Shown: positions 23,962-32,954, counted from the first letter of the stretch. The stretch: 64,000 nucleotides of DNA from Streptomyces lacrimifluminis (GCF_014646095.1 NZ_BMMU01000004.1:432453-496452), one strand, 5' to 3'. A program made the numbers and translations. The notes: a model not told the origin generated them from the sequence alone.

Positions 23962-25218
23962 ATGACCTCGAATGCGCGTGTGGTGGTGATCGGCGCCGGG
24001 CTCGCGGGCGTACGGCTCGCCCGGCGGCTCGGCGAGCTCGGCCTGTCCGCCTCGGACGTCGTGCTCGTCGGCGAGGAGGAGCACCGCCCGTACAACAGGG
24101 TGCTGCTCGCCGAGGTCCTCGCCGGGCGGTACGCCCCCGAGGTGATCGCCCTGCCGACGCCGGACCGGCTGGTCCGGGCCCGCGCCGAGCACATCGACCG
24201 CGCCGACCGGACCGTGCACTGCTCCGACGGCTCCGCGATCCGCTTCGAGACGCTGGTGCTGGCGACGGGCTCCAACCCCGTACTCCCGCCCCTGCGTGGG
24301 TTGTTCACCCCGGATCACGAACTCCCGGAAGGCGTCCACGCGTTCCGGACGATGGACGACTGCCTGGGGCTGTCCAAGGCGGTACGTCCGGGGGCGCGGG
24401 TCGTTGTCATCGGCGGTGGTCTCCTCGGTGTGTCCGCCGCGCGCGCCCTCGCCGTACGCGGTGCCCAGGTCGTTCTCGCCCAGCAGGGCGAGCGGCTGAT
24501 GGAACGTCAGCTCGACCCTGGTGCCTCGGCGTTGGTGCTGCGGCACCTCAACGAGCTGGGCGTCGAGGTGCACACCGAGTGCCGGGTGCGGGACGTGCGC
24601 TGCGTGGGCGGCAGGGTTCGTTCGGTCGAGCTGGCCGACCACTACGCCCTCGACGCCGACCTCGTCGTGCTGGCCTGCGGTGTCCACCCCCGGGTGGGGC
24701 TCGCGCGCGACGCGGGGCTCGCCGTGCACAAGGGCATCCTCGTCGACGACGAACTCCGCACCTCCGACCCGCACATCCGGGCCCTCGGAGACTGCTCCCA
24801 GCACCAGGGAACGATCTACGGGCTTGCCACCCCCGCGCTCGAACAGGCAAATGTCCTGGCCGAGTTGATCGCGAGCGAGGCGGGTGCGTCGGGTGCTGCC
24901 ACCGCCCGCTACACCGGCACCCGTGCCCTGACCCGGCTCACCCTCACCGACTTCACCGCCGACACCGGCAACCCCTTCGATCTCGCCGCCTTCGGCGAGC
25001 CGACCCCCCGCCCCGGCGACGACGTCATCCAGCTCGCCGACGCCACCCGGGGCACGTATCGCAAGGTCGTCGTCCGCGACGACCGGCTGGTCGGCGGGGT
25101 GCTCGTCGGCGAACTCGGCACCGTCGGCGCCCTCGCTCGGGCCTGGGAGGGAGCAGAGCCGCTCCCCACTGACGGCGGTCCACTGCTCCACCTGCTCACC
25201 AACGATGGAGGCTCCTAA
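23962..25218 (+). CDS. NAD(P)/FAD-dependent oxidoreductase of the nir operon (NirB N-terminus-like)
   Basis: A 418-aa flavoprotein. Seen: FAD fold VVVIGAGLAGVRLARRL, substrate-loop EEEHRPYNRVLLAEVLAG, NADH fold VVVIGGGLLGVSAARAL, and LGDCSQHQGTIYGL. It is a paralogue of the first half of NirB (compare AYDRVALTSYFSGKT in NirB), but lacks the siroheme and [2Fe-2S] domains. It may supply electrons to nitrate reductase or to NirB. Its TAA stop overlaps the nirB ATG (TAATG), so the two are co-transcribed and coupled. In S. coelicolor a similar gene precedes nirB (recollection). Confidence 0.85.
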   Translation: MTSNARVVVIGAGLAGVRLARRLGELGLSASDVVLVGEEEHRPYNRVLLAEVLAGRYAPEVIALPTPDRLVRARAEHIDRADRTVHCSDGSAIRFETLVLATGSNPVLPPLRGLFTPDHELPEGVHAFRTMDDCLGLSKAVRPGARVVVIGGGLLGVSAARALAVRGAQVVLAQQGERLMERQLDPGASALVLRHLNELGVEVHTECRVRDVRCVGGRVRSVELADHYALDADLVVLACGVHPRVGLARDAGLAVHKGILVDDELRTSDPHIRALGDCSQHQGTIYGLATPALEQANVLAELIASEAGASGAATARYTGTRALTRLTLTDFTADTGNPFDLAAFGEPTPRPGDDVIQLADATRGTYRKVVVRDDRLVGGVLVGELGTVGALARAWEGAEPLPTDGGPLLHLLTNDGGS

Positions 25219-27833
25219 TGACCGCCACTGATGGGGCCACCCCCACGATCGTGCTCGTCGGCCACGGCATGGTCGGCCAGCGCTTCCTCGAAGCCCTCGC
25301 CGAGCGCGGCCTGACCGCCGCGCACCGCGTGGTCGTGCTCTGCGAGGAGCCGCGTCCGGCGTACGACCGCGTCGCGCTGACCTCGTACTTCTCGGGCAAG
25401 ACGCCCGAGGAGCTCTCGATGACCGACATGGCGTTCATCGAGAAGGAGGGCATCGAGCTGCACATCGGTGACCCGGCGGAGACCATCGACCGCGAGGCGA
25501 AGCGGGTGACCGCCCGCTCGGGTCTGGTCGTCGACTACGACGTCCTCGTCCTCGCCACCGGCTCCTACCCCTTCGTGCCGCCGGTCCCCAACAAGGACGC
25601 CAGGGGCTGCTTCGTCTACCGCACCATCGAGGACCTCCTCGCCATCGAGGAGTACGCCAGTACCCGTACGACGGGTGCCGTGGTCGGCGGTGGTCTGCTC
25701 GGACTTGAGGCGGCCGGCGCGCTGAAGGGCCTCGGACTCACCTCCCACATCGTCGAGTTCGCGCCGCGCCTGATGCCGGTGCAGGTCGACGAAGGCGGCG
25801 GCGCCGCGCTGCTGCGGACCATCGAGGACATGGGCCTGTCCGTCCACACGGGCGTCGGTACCCAGGAGATCGTCGTCGACGAGGACGGCGCGGTCACCGG
25901 TATGAAGCTGTCCGACGGTTCCGAACTCTCCGCCGACCTCGTGGTGTTCAGCGCCGGTGTCCGCCCCCGCGACCAGCTGGCCCGCGAGTCCGGCCTGACG
26001 GTCGGCGAGCGCGGCGGCATCGCGGTCGACGAGCAGTGCCGTACGGTCAACGACCCGCACGTGTTCGCGATCGGCGAGTGCGCGCTCGCCTCCGACGGCC
26101 GGGTGTACGGCCTGGTCGCCCCCGGTTACGAGCAGGCGGAGACGGCTGCCGCCGCCATCGCCGCGGACGAGGCCGAGGAGCTGACGTTCACCGGCGCCGA
26201 CCTCTCCACCAAGCTGAAGCTGCTCGGCGTGGACGTGGCGTCCTTCGGTGACGCGCACGGCACCGCCGAGGACTGCCTGGACGTCGTCTACTCCGACTCC
26301 CGCTCGGGTCTGTACAAGAAGCTCGTCATCGGGCGCGACGGCACGCTGCTCGGCGGCATCCTCGTCGGCGACGCGGAGGCCTACGGCACGCTGCGCGCGT
26401 TCACCGGTACGGTCCCGCCGGTCTCCCCCGAGTCCCTGGTGCTCCCGGCCGGCGCCGGCGGCCCGGTCCAGCTCGGTCCGACCGCGCTGCCGGACGACGC
26501 GATCATCTGCTCCTGCAACAACGTCCGCAAGGGCACGATCCGCGGCGCGGTCACCGAGCACAACTGCACTACCGTGCCCGAGGTCAAGAAGTGCACCAAG
26601 GCCGGTACGACGTGCGGCAGTTGCGTCAAGGTCCTCGGCCAGCTCGTCACCGCCGAGCTGGAGGCGAGCGGTGTCGTCGTCGACAAGGGCCTGTGCGGCT
26701 GCTTCTCGCAGACCCGCGAGGAGCTGTACGAGATCGTCCTCGCCCTGCGTATCAACACCTACCAGGACCTGCTCGACCGCTACGGCCGCGACAGCGCCAA
26801 GGGCGGTGACGGCTGCGACGTCTGCAAGCCGGCTGTCGGTTCGATCATCGCCTCCCTCGCCCCGACCATCGGCGCGAGCGGCTACGTCCTCGACGGCGAG
26901 CAGGCGGCGCTGCAGGAGACCAACGACCACTTCCTCGCCAATCTGCAGAAGAACGGCTCGTACTCGGTCGTCCCGCGCATCCCCGGCGGTGAGATCACCC
27001 CCGAGGGCCTGATCGTCATCGGCGAGATCGCCCGCGACTTCGGCCTCTACACGAAGATCACCGGCGGTCAGCGGATCGACATGTTCGGCGCCCGCGTCGA
27101 GCAACTCCCGCTGATCTGGACGCGGTTGGTGGACGCAGGCTTCGAGTCGGGCCACGCCTACGGCAAGTCGCTGCGTACGGTGAAGTCCTGCGTCGGCCAG
27201 ACCTGGTGCCGTTACGGCGTCCAGGACTCGGTCCGGATGGCGATCGACCTGGAGCTGCGCTACCGGGGTCTCAGGTCGCCGCACAAGCTCAAGTCGGCGG
27301 TGTCGGGCTGCGCCCGCGAGTGCGCCGAGGCCCAGTCCAAGGACTTCGGCATCATCGCCACCTCGGGCGGCTGGAACCTGTACGTCGGCGGCAACGGTGG
27401 CGCCACCCCGCGCCACGCGGACCTGCTGGCCCAGGACCTGAACGACGCCGAACTGATCAAGCTGATCGACCGGTTCCTGATGTTCTACATCCGCACGGCG
27501 GACCGTCTGGAGCGCACGTCGACCTGGCTGGAGCGGATCCCCGGCGGCCTGGACCACGTGCGGGACGTGGTCGTGGAGGACTCCCTCGGCATCTGCGAGG
27601 AGCTGGAGTCGCTGATGACCGCGCACGTCGCCCACTACCGCGACGAGTGGGCCGACACCATCAACGACCCCGAGAAGCTCTCCCGGTTCGTGTCCTTCGT
27701 GAACGCGCCGGACACCCCCGACCCGGTCGTCGGCTTCGTCCCCGAGCGCGACCAGATCAAGCCCGACCTGCCGCTGCTGTCCATCGGCCTGCGCCCCGCC
27801 GATGACGTCCTGGAAGGAAGCGCCCAGCGATGA
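25218..27833 (+). CDS. nirB: Assimilatory nitrite reductase [NAD(P)H], large subunit
   Basis: An 871-aa cytoplasmic enzyme reducing nitrite to ammonium with NAD(P)H. Domains in order: FAD/NAD fold (IVLVGHGMVGQRFLE, GAVVGGGLLGLEAAG), a BFD-type [2Fe-2S] domain around residues 430-500 (CSCNNVRKGTIRGA, CTKAGTTCGSC), then the sulfite/nitrite reductase siroheme domain with ferredoxin-like repeat and the [4Fe-4S]/siroheme ligands C658, C664 (CVGQTWC), C698 and C702 (GCAREC). Full length for the family. Starts in TAATG overlap with the upstream reductase and overlaps nirD by ATGA. Needs siroheme, consistent with the chelatase at 3.4-4.3 kb. Confidence 0.97.
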   Translation: MTATDGATPTIVLVGHGMVGQRFLEALAERGLTAAHRVVVLCEEPRPAYDRVALTSYFSGKTPEELSMTDMAFIEKEGIELHIGDPAETIDREAKRVTARSGLVVDYDVLVLATGSYPFVPPVPNKDARGCFVYRTIEDLLAIEEYASTRTTGAVVGGGLLGLEAAGALKGLGLTSHIVEFAPRLMPVQVDEGGGAALLRTIEDMGLSVHTGVGTQEIVVDEDGAVTGMKLSDGSELSADLVVFSAGVRPRDQLARESGLTVGERGGIAVDEQCRTVNDPHVFAIGECALASDGRVYGLVAPGYEQAETAAAAIAADEAEELTFTGADLSTKLKLLGVDVASFGDAHGTAEDCLDVVYSDSRSGLYKKLVIGRDGTLLGGILVGDAEAYGTLRAFTGTVPPVSPESLVLPAGAGGPVQLGPTALPDDAIICSCNNVRKGTIRGAVTEHNCTTVPEVKKCTKAGTTCGSCVKVLGQLVTAELEASGVVVDKGLCGCFSQTREELYEIVLALRINTYQDLLDRYGRDSAKGGDGCDVCKPAVGSIIASLAPTIGASGYVLDGEQAALQETNDHFLANLQKNGSYSVVPRIPGGEITPEGLIVIGEIARDFGLYTKITGGQRIDMFGARVEQLPLIWTRLVDAGFESGHAYGKSLRTVKSCVGQTWCRYGVQDSVRMAIDLELRYRGLRSPHKLKSAVSGCARECAEAQSKDFGIIATSGGWNLYVGGNGGATPRHADLLAQDLNDAELIKLIDRFLMFYIRTADRLERTSTWLERIPGGLDHVRDVVVEDSLGICEELESLMTAHVAHYRDEWADTINDPEKLSRFVSFVNAPDTPDPVVGFVPERDQIKPDLPLLSIGLRPADDVLEGSAQR

Positions 27834-28192
27834 CCCTGGCACCCGAGACGACCGACCTGAAGATTCAACTGCGCCTCGACAACAGCGCCGACGACTGGTT
27901 CACGGTCTGCGACCTGAGTCTCCTGCTGCCGGGCCGTGGCGTGGCGGCCCTGCTGCCGGACGGCAGGCAGGCGGCCATCTTCCGCGACCGCGCGGGCAGC
28001 CTGTACGCCATCGACAACCGCGACCCGTTCGGCGGCGCGGCGGTCCTCTCCCGCGGCCTGACCGGCACCCACCAGGGCCGCCCGTATGTCGCCTCCCCGC
28101 TCCTGAAGCAGCGCTTCGACCTGGAGTCGGGCCGCTGCCTGGACGACGAGACGGTGGCCGTGCGGGCGTACGAGGTACGCGCCGCCGCCTGA
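27830..28192 (+). CDS. nirD: Nitrite reductase small subunit
   Basis: A 120-aa Rieske-fold protein, the NirD partner of NirB. Seen: DDWFTVCDLSLLLPGRGVAALLPDGRQAAIFRDRAGSLYAIDNRDPFGGAAVLSRGL, PYVASPLLKQRFDLESGRCLDDE. The Cys/His ligand pairs of true Rieske proteins are absent, as is usual for NirD. ATGA-coupled to nirB, and followed by a bidirectional hairpin shared with the convergent SDR gene. Confidence 0.95.
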   Translation: MTLAPETTDLKIQLRLDNSADDWFTVCDLSLLLPGRGVAALLPDGRQAAIFRDRAGSLYAIDNRDPFGGAAVLSRGLTGTHQGRPYVASPLLKQRFDLESGRCLDDETVAVRAYEVRAAA

Positions 28193-28210
28193 CGCATCCG
28201 AGCGAAGATC

Positions 28211-28255
28211 GTGTGAGCGGCGCCTTGGCCTCCCCGGCCGGGGCGCCGCTCGCAC
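28211..28255. terminator. Bidirectional hairpin between nirD and the SDR gene
   Basis: GTGTGAGCGGCGCC (28211-28224) pairs with GGCGCCGCTCGCAC (28242-28255), 13 of 14 positions, enclosing a smaller GGCC/GGCC hairpin. Both converging genes stop at its edges. Confidence 0.75.
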
Positions 28256-29182
28256 TCACGTCTTCAGACCCTCGTACGTCACCCCGGTGAGCTGCTCGGA
28301 GGCGGCCCAGAGCCGCTCCCCCGCGCGGTCGTTGAGCGTCCAGGACGCCCGCCAGGACTTCGCGGGCGAACCGCGCCAGCCCAGAAAGGACGGCCCGATG
28401 AACGCGTCGGGCCGTACGTCCGGCGCGATGGCCGCGTACAGCGTGGGCAGGGCGCCCGCCTCGGCGGACTGGGCGAGGTACCGGTTGCCGATCTCCATGA
28501 CCCGCTCGGTGCCCCTGCGGCCCTCCATCTTCGCCGAGGCGGTCTGGAGGTTGGTGTCGGCGTACCCGGGGTGCGCGGCGGCGGCCACGACACCGGAGCC
28601 GATCGCGGCCAGCCTGCGCGCCAGCTCGTGCGTGAAGAGCAGGTTGGCCGTCTTGGAACGCCCGTACGCGGTCCAACGCCGATATTTCCGCTCGCTGTTG
28701 AGGTCGTCGATGTCGATGTTGCCGAGCGCGTGGGCACCGCTGGAGAGGTTCACGATCCGGGCGCCGGGCGTACCGAGCAGGGCCGGGAACAGCAGGCCGG
28801 TGAGCGCGAAGTGCCCGAGGTGGTTGACCCCGAACTGCGTCTCGAACCCGTCCGCCGTCGTCCCGTACGGCAACGCCATCACGCCCGCGTTGTTGACGAG
28901 GAGATCGAGCCGCTCGTACGGAAGCTCGTCCGCGAACTCCCGTACGGAGCCCAGGTCTCCCAGGTCGAGCGGCCAGAACTCGGCGATGGCGTCCGGCACT
29001 TCGGCCAGCAGTCGCCCGACCGCCTCGTTCCCGCGCGCCTCGCTCCGGCAGGCGAGCACCACCCGCGCCCCCTTGCGCGCCAACTCCCGTGCGGTGACGT
29101 ACCCGAGCCCACTGTTGGCGCCGGTGACGACGGCGATGCGACCGCTCTGGTCGGGGATGTCCTGTGTGTTCCAGTCCGGCAT
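28256..29182 (-). CDS. Short-chain dehydrogenase/reductase
   Basis: A 308-aa extended SDR of the light-dependent protochlorophyllide reductase/retinol dehydrogenase type. Seen: NAD(P)-binding TGANSGLGYVTARELARKGA, CRSEARGNEAV (NADP-type Arg), NNAGVMALPYGTT, the catalytic Tyr-Lys pair in YGRSKTANLL, and AAAHPGYADTNLQ. It oxidises or reduces an alcohol/ketone; the substrate is unknown. Starts ATG at 29182. Upstream are three 11-bp tandem repeats that may control it. Confidence 0.88.
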   Translation of the reverse strand: MPDWNTQDIPDQSGRIAVVTGANSGLGYVTARELARKGARVVLACRSEARGNEAVGRLLAEVPDAIAEFWPLDLGDLGSVREFADELPYERLDLLVNNAGVMALPYGTTADGFETQFGVNHLGHFALTGLLFPALLGTPGARIVNLSSGAHALGNIDIDDLNSERKYRRWTAYGRSKTANLLFTHELARRLAAIGSGVVAAAAHPGYADTNLQTASAKMEGRRGTERVMEIGNRYLAQSAEAGALPTLYAAIAPDVRPDAFIGPSFLGWRGSPAKSWRASWTLNDRAGERLWAASEQLTGVTYEGLKT

Positions 29183-29221
29183 GTTCGGGTTACCTCCGTG
29201 GGCGACGACGAGTCCGGCGGT

Positions 29222-29254
29222 TCCGGATCAGGTCCGGATCAGGTCCAGATCCGG
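29222..29254. repeat. Three tandem 11-bp repeats upstream of the SDR gene
   Basis: TCCGGATCAGG at 29222-29232 and again at 29233-29243, then TCCAGATCCGG at 29244-29254. They lie 40-72 nt before the SDR start on the minus strand. Helical-turn spacing suggests a regulator-binding array. Confidence 0.6.
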
Positions 29255-29344
29255 ATGCGGGTCCCAGACTGCGCCGGAAGGGACCCCGATGGCCAGATCC
29301 ACGTCCGGGTCACCTCCCGCCCCCGGACCTCTGCTCCTGCCGGG

Positions 29345-30187
29345 TCAGGGCTTGCGCCCCACCCCGCAGTAGGCGTCGACGGACACGGCGGGACCGGCCG
29401 GGCTCCGGAGGTCGGGGCGCCACTCGGGTACCTGGACCACACCCGGGTCCACCAGGTCGAGGCCGTCGAAGAAGGCGGCGATCTCCCCGATGCTGCGTAC
29501 GTAGTACGGCACGGCACCGCTCGCGTTGTAGGCCTCCGACGCGGCGATCATGCCCTCGCTGGTGGCGGTGCTGTCGCTGATCACCAGATGGCTGCCCGAC
29601 GGCAGGCCCGCCATCAGCCGGCTCACCAGGTCGCGCGCCTGGTCGTGGTCGGCGACATGGCCGAGCGTGTTGAGGATCATCAGGGCGACCGGCCGGGAGA
29701 GGTCGAGGGTGTCGGCCGCCGCTTCGAGGATGGTCTCGGGCGCGTACAGGTCGGCGTTCAGATAGACGGTCCGGCCCTCGGGGGTGCTGCCTAGCAGGGC
29801 GTCCGCGTGGGCCAGCACGATGGGGTCGTTGTCGACGTACACGATCCGGGCGTCCGGGGCGGCGCGCTGCGCGACCTCGTGGGTGTTGTCGGCGGTCGGC
29901 AGCCCGGTACCGACGTCCAGGAACTGACGTACGCCCCGCTCGTCGGCCAGATAGCGGACCGCGCGTCCCAGGAAGTGCCGGCTCGTGACCGCGACGTCGA
30001 CGAGACCGGGGAAGATCTCCTTGATCTGGTCCCCGATCTCCCGGTCGACCTCGTAGTTGTCCTTGCCGCCGACGAAGTAGTTCCAGAAGCGGGCCGAGTG
30101 CGGCTTGGAGGTGTCGATGTGCGCCCGTGCCCGTGCGCCGGTGCCGACCGAGGGGGTGGGGGTGACGGTGGGGTCGTCGTCTGACAC
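29345..30187 (-). CDS. SAM-dependent methyltransferase, DUF574 family (second copy)
   Basis: A 280-aa paralogue of the protein at 17919-18716. Seen: IDTSKPHSARFWNYFVGGKDNYEVDREIG, LDVGTGLPTADNTHEVAQ, VYVDNDPIVLAHADALLGSTPEG, and the same C-terminus, YCGVGRKP. The GTG at 30187 has CAGGAGG 7 nt upstream, so the longer frame (to 30229) is rejected. Unlike the first copy it carries an N-terminal extension rich in Pro/Thr/Ala (SDDDPTVTPTPSVGTGARARA). Function unknown. Divergent from the PhoX-like gene. Confidence 0.88.
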   Translation of the reverse strand: MSDDDPTVTPTPSVGTGARARAHIDTSKPHSARFWNYFVGGKDNYEVDREIGDQIKEIFPGLVDVAVTSRHFLGRAVRYLADERGVRQFLDVGTGLPTADNTHEVAQRAAPDARIVYVDNDPIVLAHADALLGSTPEGRTVYLNADLYAPETILEAAADTLDLSRPVALMILNTLGHVADHDQARDLVSRLMAGLPSGSHLVISDSTATSEGMIAASEAYNASGAVPYYVRSIGEIAAFFDGLDLVDPGVVQVPEWRPDLRSPAGPAVSVDAYCGVGRKP

Positions 30188-30406
30188 GGCAGAGCCTCCT
30201 GGGTTCCGGTGCTGATCATTGAGCACCAACGTAGGTCAACTCGCCCTCGCGCCAGCGAAGTTACGAAGATCCACCTTCGGGCACCAGAGAATTCCGGCCA
30301 TCGAAACGGTAACCGGGACTCCACTGCGCGTACATGACAATTCCATTCCGCCGTCCTAGGGTCCCTGACGTCACCGCACGTCACGCCACCCCCCTTTGGA
30401 GCGAGA

Positions 30407-31591
30407 GTGGACGCACGAGTGAACGCACACGTGGAACGCCGCACCCTTCTGCGCGCCGCCGTCATCGGCGGCTCGGCGGCCGTCTTCGGCGGCACCCTGT
30501 GGCGCGGCGCCGCCCACGCCGCCCCCGCCCAGCCGGGCACAGGCCCGTACGGAGCCCTCGCCGCGCCCAACGCCAACGGCATCAGACTCCCCGCCGGTTT
30601 CACCAGCCGGGTCATCGCCCGCTCCGGCCAGACGGTCACCGGAACGTCGTACACCTGGCACAACGCCCCTGACGGCGGGGCCTGTTACGCCGACGGCACG
30701 GGCTGGATCTACGTCTCCAACTCGGAGATCAATCCCTCGGGCGGCGCGAGCGCGGTCAGGTTCTCGTCGACGGGCACCATCACCTCCGCGTACCGCATCC
30801 TGTCGGGCACGCGCCAGAACTGCGCGGGCGGACAGACCCCCTGGAACACCTGGCTGTCCTGCGAGGAGGTGTCGCTGGGGTACGTCTACGAGACGGACCC
30901 GTGGGGCACGAGCGCCGCGGTGCAGCGCCCCGCGATGGGCCGCTTCAAGCACGAGGCGGCGGCAGTGGACCCGGTCCGCCAGGTCGTCTACCTGACGGAG
31001 GACGAGACGAACGGCCGCCTCTACCGCTTCGTTCCCACGACGTGGGGCAACCTGTCGTCCGGCACCCTCCAGGTCCTGGTGGCCGGCACGGCGACCTCGG
31101 GCTCGTACACCTGGACGACGATCCCCGACCCGGACGGCTCCCCCACCACCACCCGCACCCAGGTCTCCGGCTCCAAGTCCTTCAACGGCGGCGAGGGTTG
31201 CTACTACGCCGACGACAAGGTCTGGTTCACCACCAAGGGCGACAACAGGGTCTGGCAGCTCAACCTGCTGACGAACACCTACGAGTTGGCGTACGACGAC
31301 TCCCTCGTCACCTCGGGCACGGCCCCGCTGACCGGCGTCGACAACATCACCGGCACGTCGTCGGGCGACCTGTTCGTGGCGGAGGACGGCGGCAACATGG
31401 AGATCTGCGTGATCACGCCGGACGACGTGATCGCCCCCTTCCTGCGCATCGACGGCCAGTCGGGCTCGGAGATCACGGGCCCGGCGTTCTCCCCCAACGG
31501 CAGCCGCCTGTACTTCTCCAGCCAGCGCGGCACGAGCGGCAGTTCCTCGGGCGGGATCACCTACGAGGTGACGGGCCCGTTCCGCTCGTAG
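30407..31591 (+). CDS. Secreted PhoX-like (DUF839) protein, Tat substrate
   Basis: A 394-aa beta-propeller protein related to PhoX alkaline phosphatase and DUF839 proteins. Seen: Tat signal ERRTLLRAAVIGGSAAVFGGTLW to about residue 42 (AHAAPA), then WNTWLSCEEV, GRFKHEAAAVDPVRQVVYLTEDE, TKGDNRVWQLNL and DLFVAEDGGNMEICVITP. The conserved CEE and HEAAAVDP motifs fit PhoX metal ligands. It probably hydrolyses phosphate esters outside the cell; no PHO-box could be confirmed upstream. The start is the GTG at 30407, with GGAG upstream. Confidence 0.85.
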   Translation: MDARVNAHVERRTLLRAAVIGGSAAVFGGTLWRGAAHAAPAQPGTGPYGALAAPNANGIRLPAGFTSRVIARSGQTVTGTSYTWHNAPDGGACYADGTGWIYVSNSEINPSGGASAVRFSSTGTITSAYRILSGTRQNCAGGQTPWNTWLSCEEVSLGYVYETDPWGTSAAVQRPAMGRFKHEAAAVDPVRQVVYLTEDETNGRLYRFVPTTWGNLSSGTLQVLVAGTATSGSYTWTTIPDPDGSPTTTRTQVSGSKSFNGGEGCYYADDKVWFTTKGDNRVWQLNLLTNTYELAYDDSLVTSGTAPLTGVDNITGTSSGDLFVAEDGGNMEICVITPDDVIAPFLRIDGQSGSEITGPAFSPNGSRLYFSSQRGTSGSSSGGITYEVTGPFRS

Positions 31592-31660
31592 GCACCGCCG
31601 GGCCGTACGTCCGTACTGCGCACCGGCGTCGATGTCAGTGGTGCGCGGTACGTTGCGGGC

Positions 31661-32266
31661 ATGGGCGTATACCTGGTCGATGTCGGTGCGGAGGACTGGT
31701 TCGGTGAGGGCGAGGAGGAGGGCGAGGACGAGGGTGGGCGCGCGAAGATCGCCGCCGGCCTGAACGCGGAGCTGGTACGCCGCGGCCTGCCCCGGTACGA
31801 CTCCGTACCCGAGGCAGCGGACTTCGTACGCGGTTCGGGCCGGTCCTTCGAGGAGAAACTGGCCCCGCCGATGGACGGCTTCGTGGCGCTGTGCCGGGCA
31901 CACCTCTCGGAGGCGGAGACGGAGAGGCTCTGCGGCTGGACGGTACTGGTGCCGGTGCCCCTGGACGAGGAGATCGAGTTGCCGGTCGAGTCCTCGTACT
32001 CCGACGTGACGGTGATCGCGGGTGCCCCTCAAGTCCTGCTGATCGCCGAGAAGTTGGCAGCGGCGGTCGCACTGCCGCCCGAGGTCCCGGAGCTGTGCGA
32101 CAACCTGGACCTGACCAACTGGTTCCTGGACGGCACGGCGGCGAAGCTGGCGGCGGCCCGGCCGGGGCCGTGGGGCGAGGATCTGGACGCCGCCTTCTAC
32201 GTTGCGCTGTACCTGCGGGCGGCACAGCACTCGCTCAGACGGGGGTGCCCGATCACCTATTGCTGA
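31661..32266 (+). CDS. Unknown protein
   Basis: A 201-aa soluble acidic protein that I do not recognise. N-terminal acidic run after MGVYLVDVGAEDWFG; a helical middle AKIAAGLNAELVRRGLP; an ordered core with WTVLVPVPLDEEIELPVESSYSDVTVIAGAPQVLLIAEKLAAAV, then LCDNLDLTNWFLDG and a C-terminal AAFYVALYLRAAQHSLRRGCPITYC. No signal or membrane helix and no catalytic motif is evident. Typical high-GC3 Streptomyces coding pattern supports it as real. The stop overlaps the convergent VOC gene by 14 bp. Confidence 0.75.
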   Translation: MGVYLVDVGAEDWFGEGEEEGEDEGGRAKIAAGLNAELVRRGLPRYDSVPEAADFVRGSGRSFEEKLAPPMDGFVALCRAHLSEAETERLCGWTVLVPVPLDEEIELPVESSYSDVTVIAGAPQVLLIAEKLAAAVALPPEVPELCDNLDLTNWFLDGTAAKLAAARPGPWGEDLDAAFYVALYLRAAQHSLRRGCPITYC

Positions 32267-32768
32267 GGGGATCGTCCCCCGAGCCCAGAGGTCCCGGGAA
32301 GAAGTCGGCACCCTGGACGTACGCCATCGCCTCGGCCCACTTCGGGTCACCGAGACGGCGTTCCATCTCCTCCGGGCCGACGTCCTCCACTCGCGTCTGG
32401 AACCACCACAGGTTGCCCAGCGGGTCGCGTACCCGCCCGATCCTGTCGCCGAAGAAGAGGTGCGTCACCTCGGTCACGGACGTGCCGCCGGCCTCAACAG
32501 CCCTGCGGTGCGTGGCGTCGGCGTCCTCGACGTAGAGGCGCAGGAAGGCCGGCGTCGGCGGCCAGCCGGGCGGCGCGTCGAACGGCATGACCACGGAATC
32601 GCCGATCCGCACCTCCGCATGCCCGATCCGGCCGTCCTCCCCGACGACCCGGGCGATCTCCTCGGCGTCGAACGCCTTCTTCAGGTACTCGATGAGCCCG
32701 GCCGTGTCCTGCGAGATGATCCACGGTGTGATGGTGCGGTAGCCGTCCGGAATCGGTTTTACGGTCAT
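32253..32768 (-). CDS. VOC-family (glyoxalase/bleomycin resistance, PhnB-like) protein
   Basis: A 171-aa two-module beta-alpha-beta-beta-beta protein. Seen: TITPWIISQDTAGLIEYLKKAFDAEEIARV, GHAEVRIGDSVVMPFDAPPGW, FLRLYVEDADATHRRAVEAGG and GDRIGRVRDPLGNLWWFQTRVED, the PhnB-type sequence. Members bind a divalent metal and act as isomerases, dioxygenases or drug binders. Substrate unknown. Starts ATG at 32768. Confidence 0.85.
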   Translation of the reverse strand: MTVKPIPDGYRTITPWIISQDTAGLIEYLKKAFDAEEIARVVGEDGRIGHAEVRIGDSVVMPFDAPPGWPPTPAFLRLYVEDADATHRRAVEAGGTSVTEVTHLFFGDRIGRVRDPLGNLWWFQTRVEDVGPEEMERRLGDPKWAEAMAYVQGADFFPGPLGSGDDPLSNR

Positions 32769-32915
32769 CTTCTTCCCTCCTGAGCACGTGCTGGTCCTCC
32801 CGACGCTAGGGGCGGTCTAGGCCAGGGGGTGACCTACATGACCGCCGGAGCCGAGTCGGAGGGGCCAAGTGGTGCGGCGGGCGTCCGGACACGCGTCGCC
32901 ATGAGCACGGACAAC

Positions 32916-32954
32916 GAGAGGGCGGCACCCCCCGCACAGGGGTGCCGCCCTCTC
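32916..32954 (-). terminator. Strong hairpin downstream of ppdK
   Basis: GAGAGGGCGGCACCCC (32916-32931) pairs perfectly with GGGGTGCCGCCCTCTC (32939-32954), 16 bp with a 7-nt loop. It lies 109 bp past the ppdK stop and can also serve the VOC gene side. Confidence 0.8.

Noticed and set aside
25215..27842. 875-codon open frame antisense to nirB
   Set aside because: A mirror of high-GC3 coding: no ribosome site, low-complexity composition, and nirB is certain.
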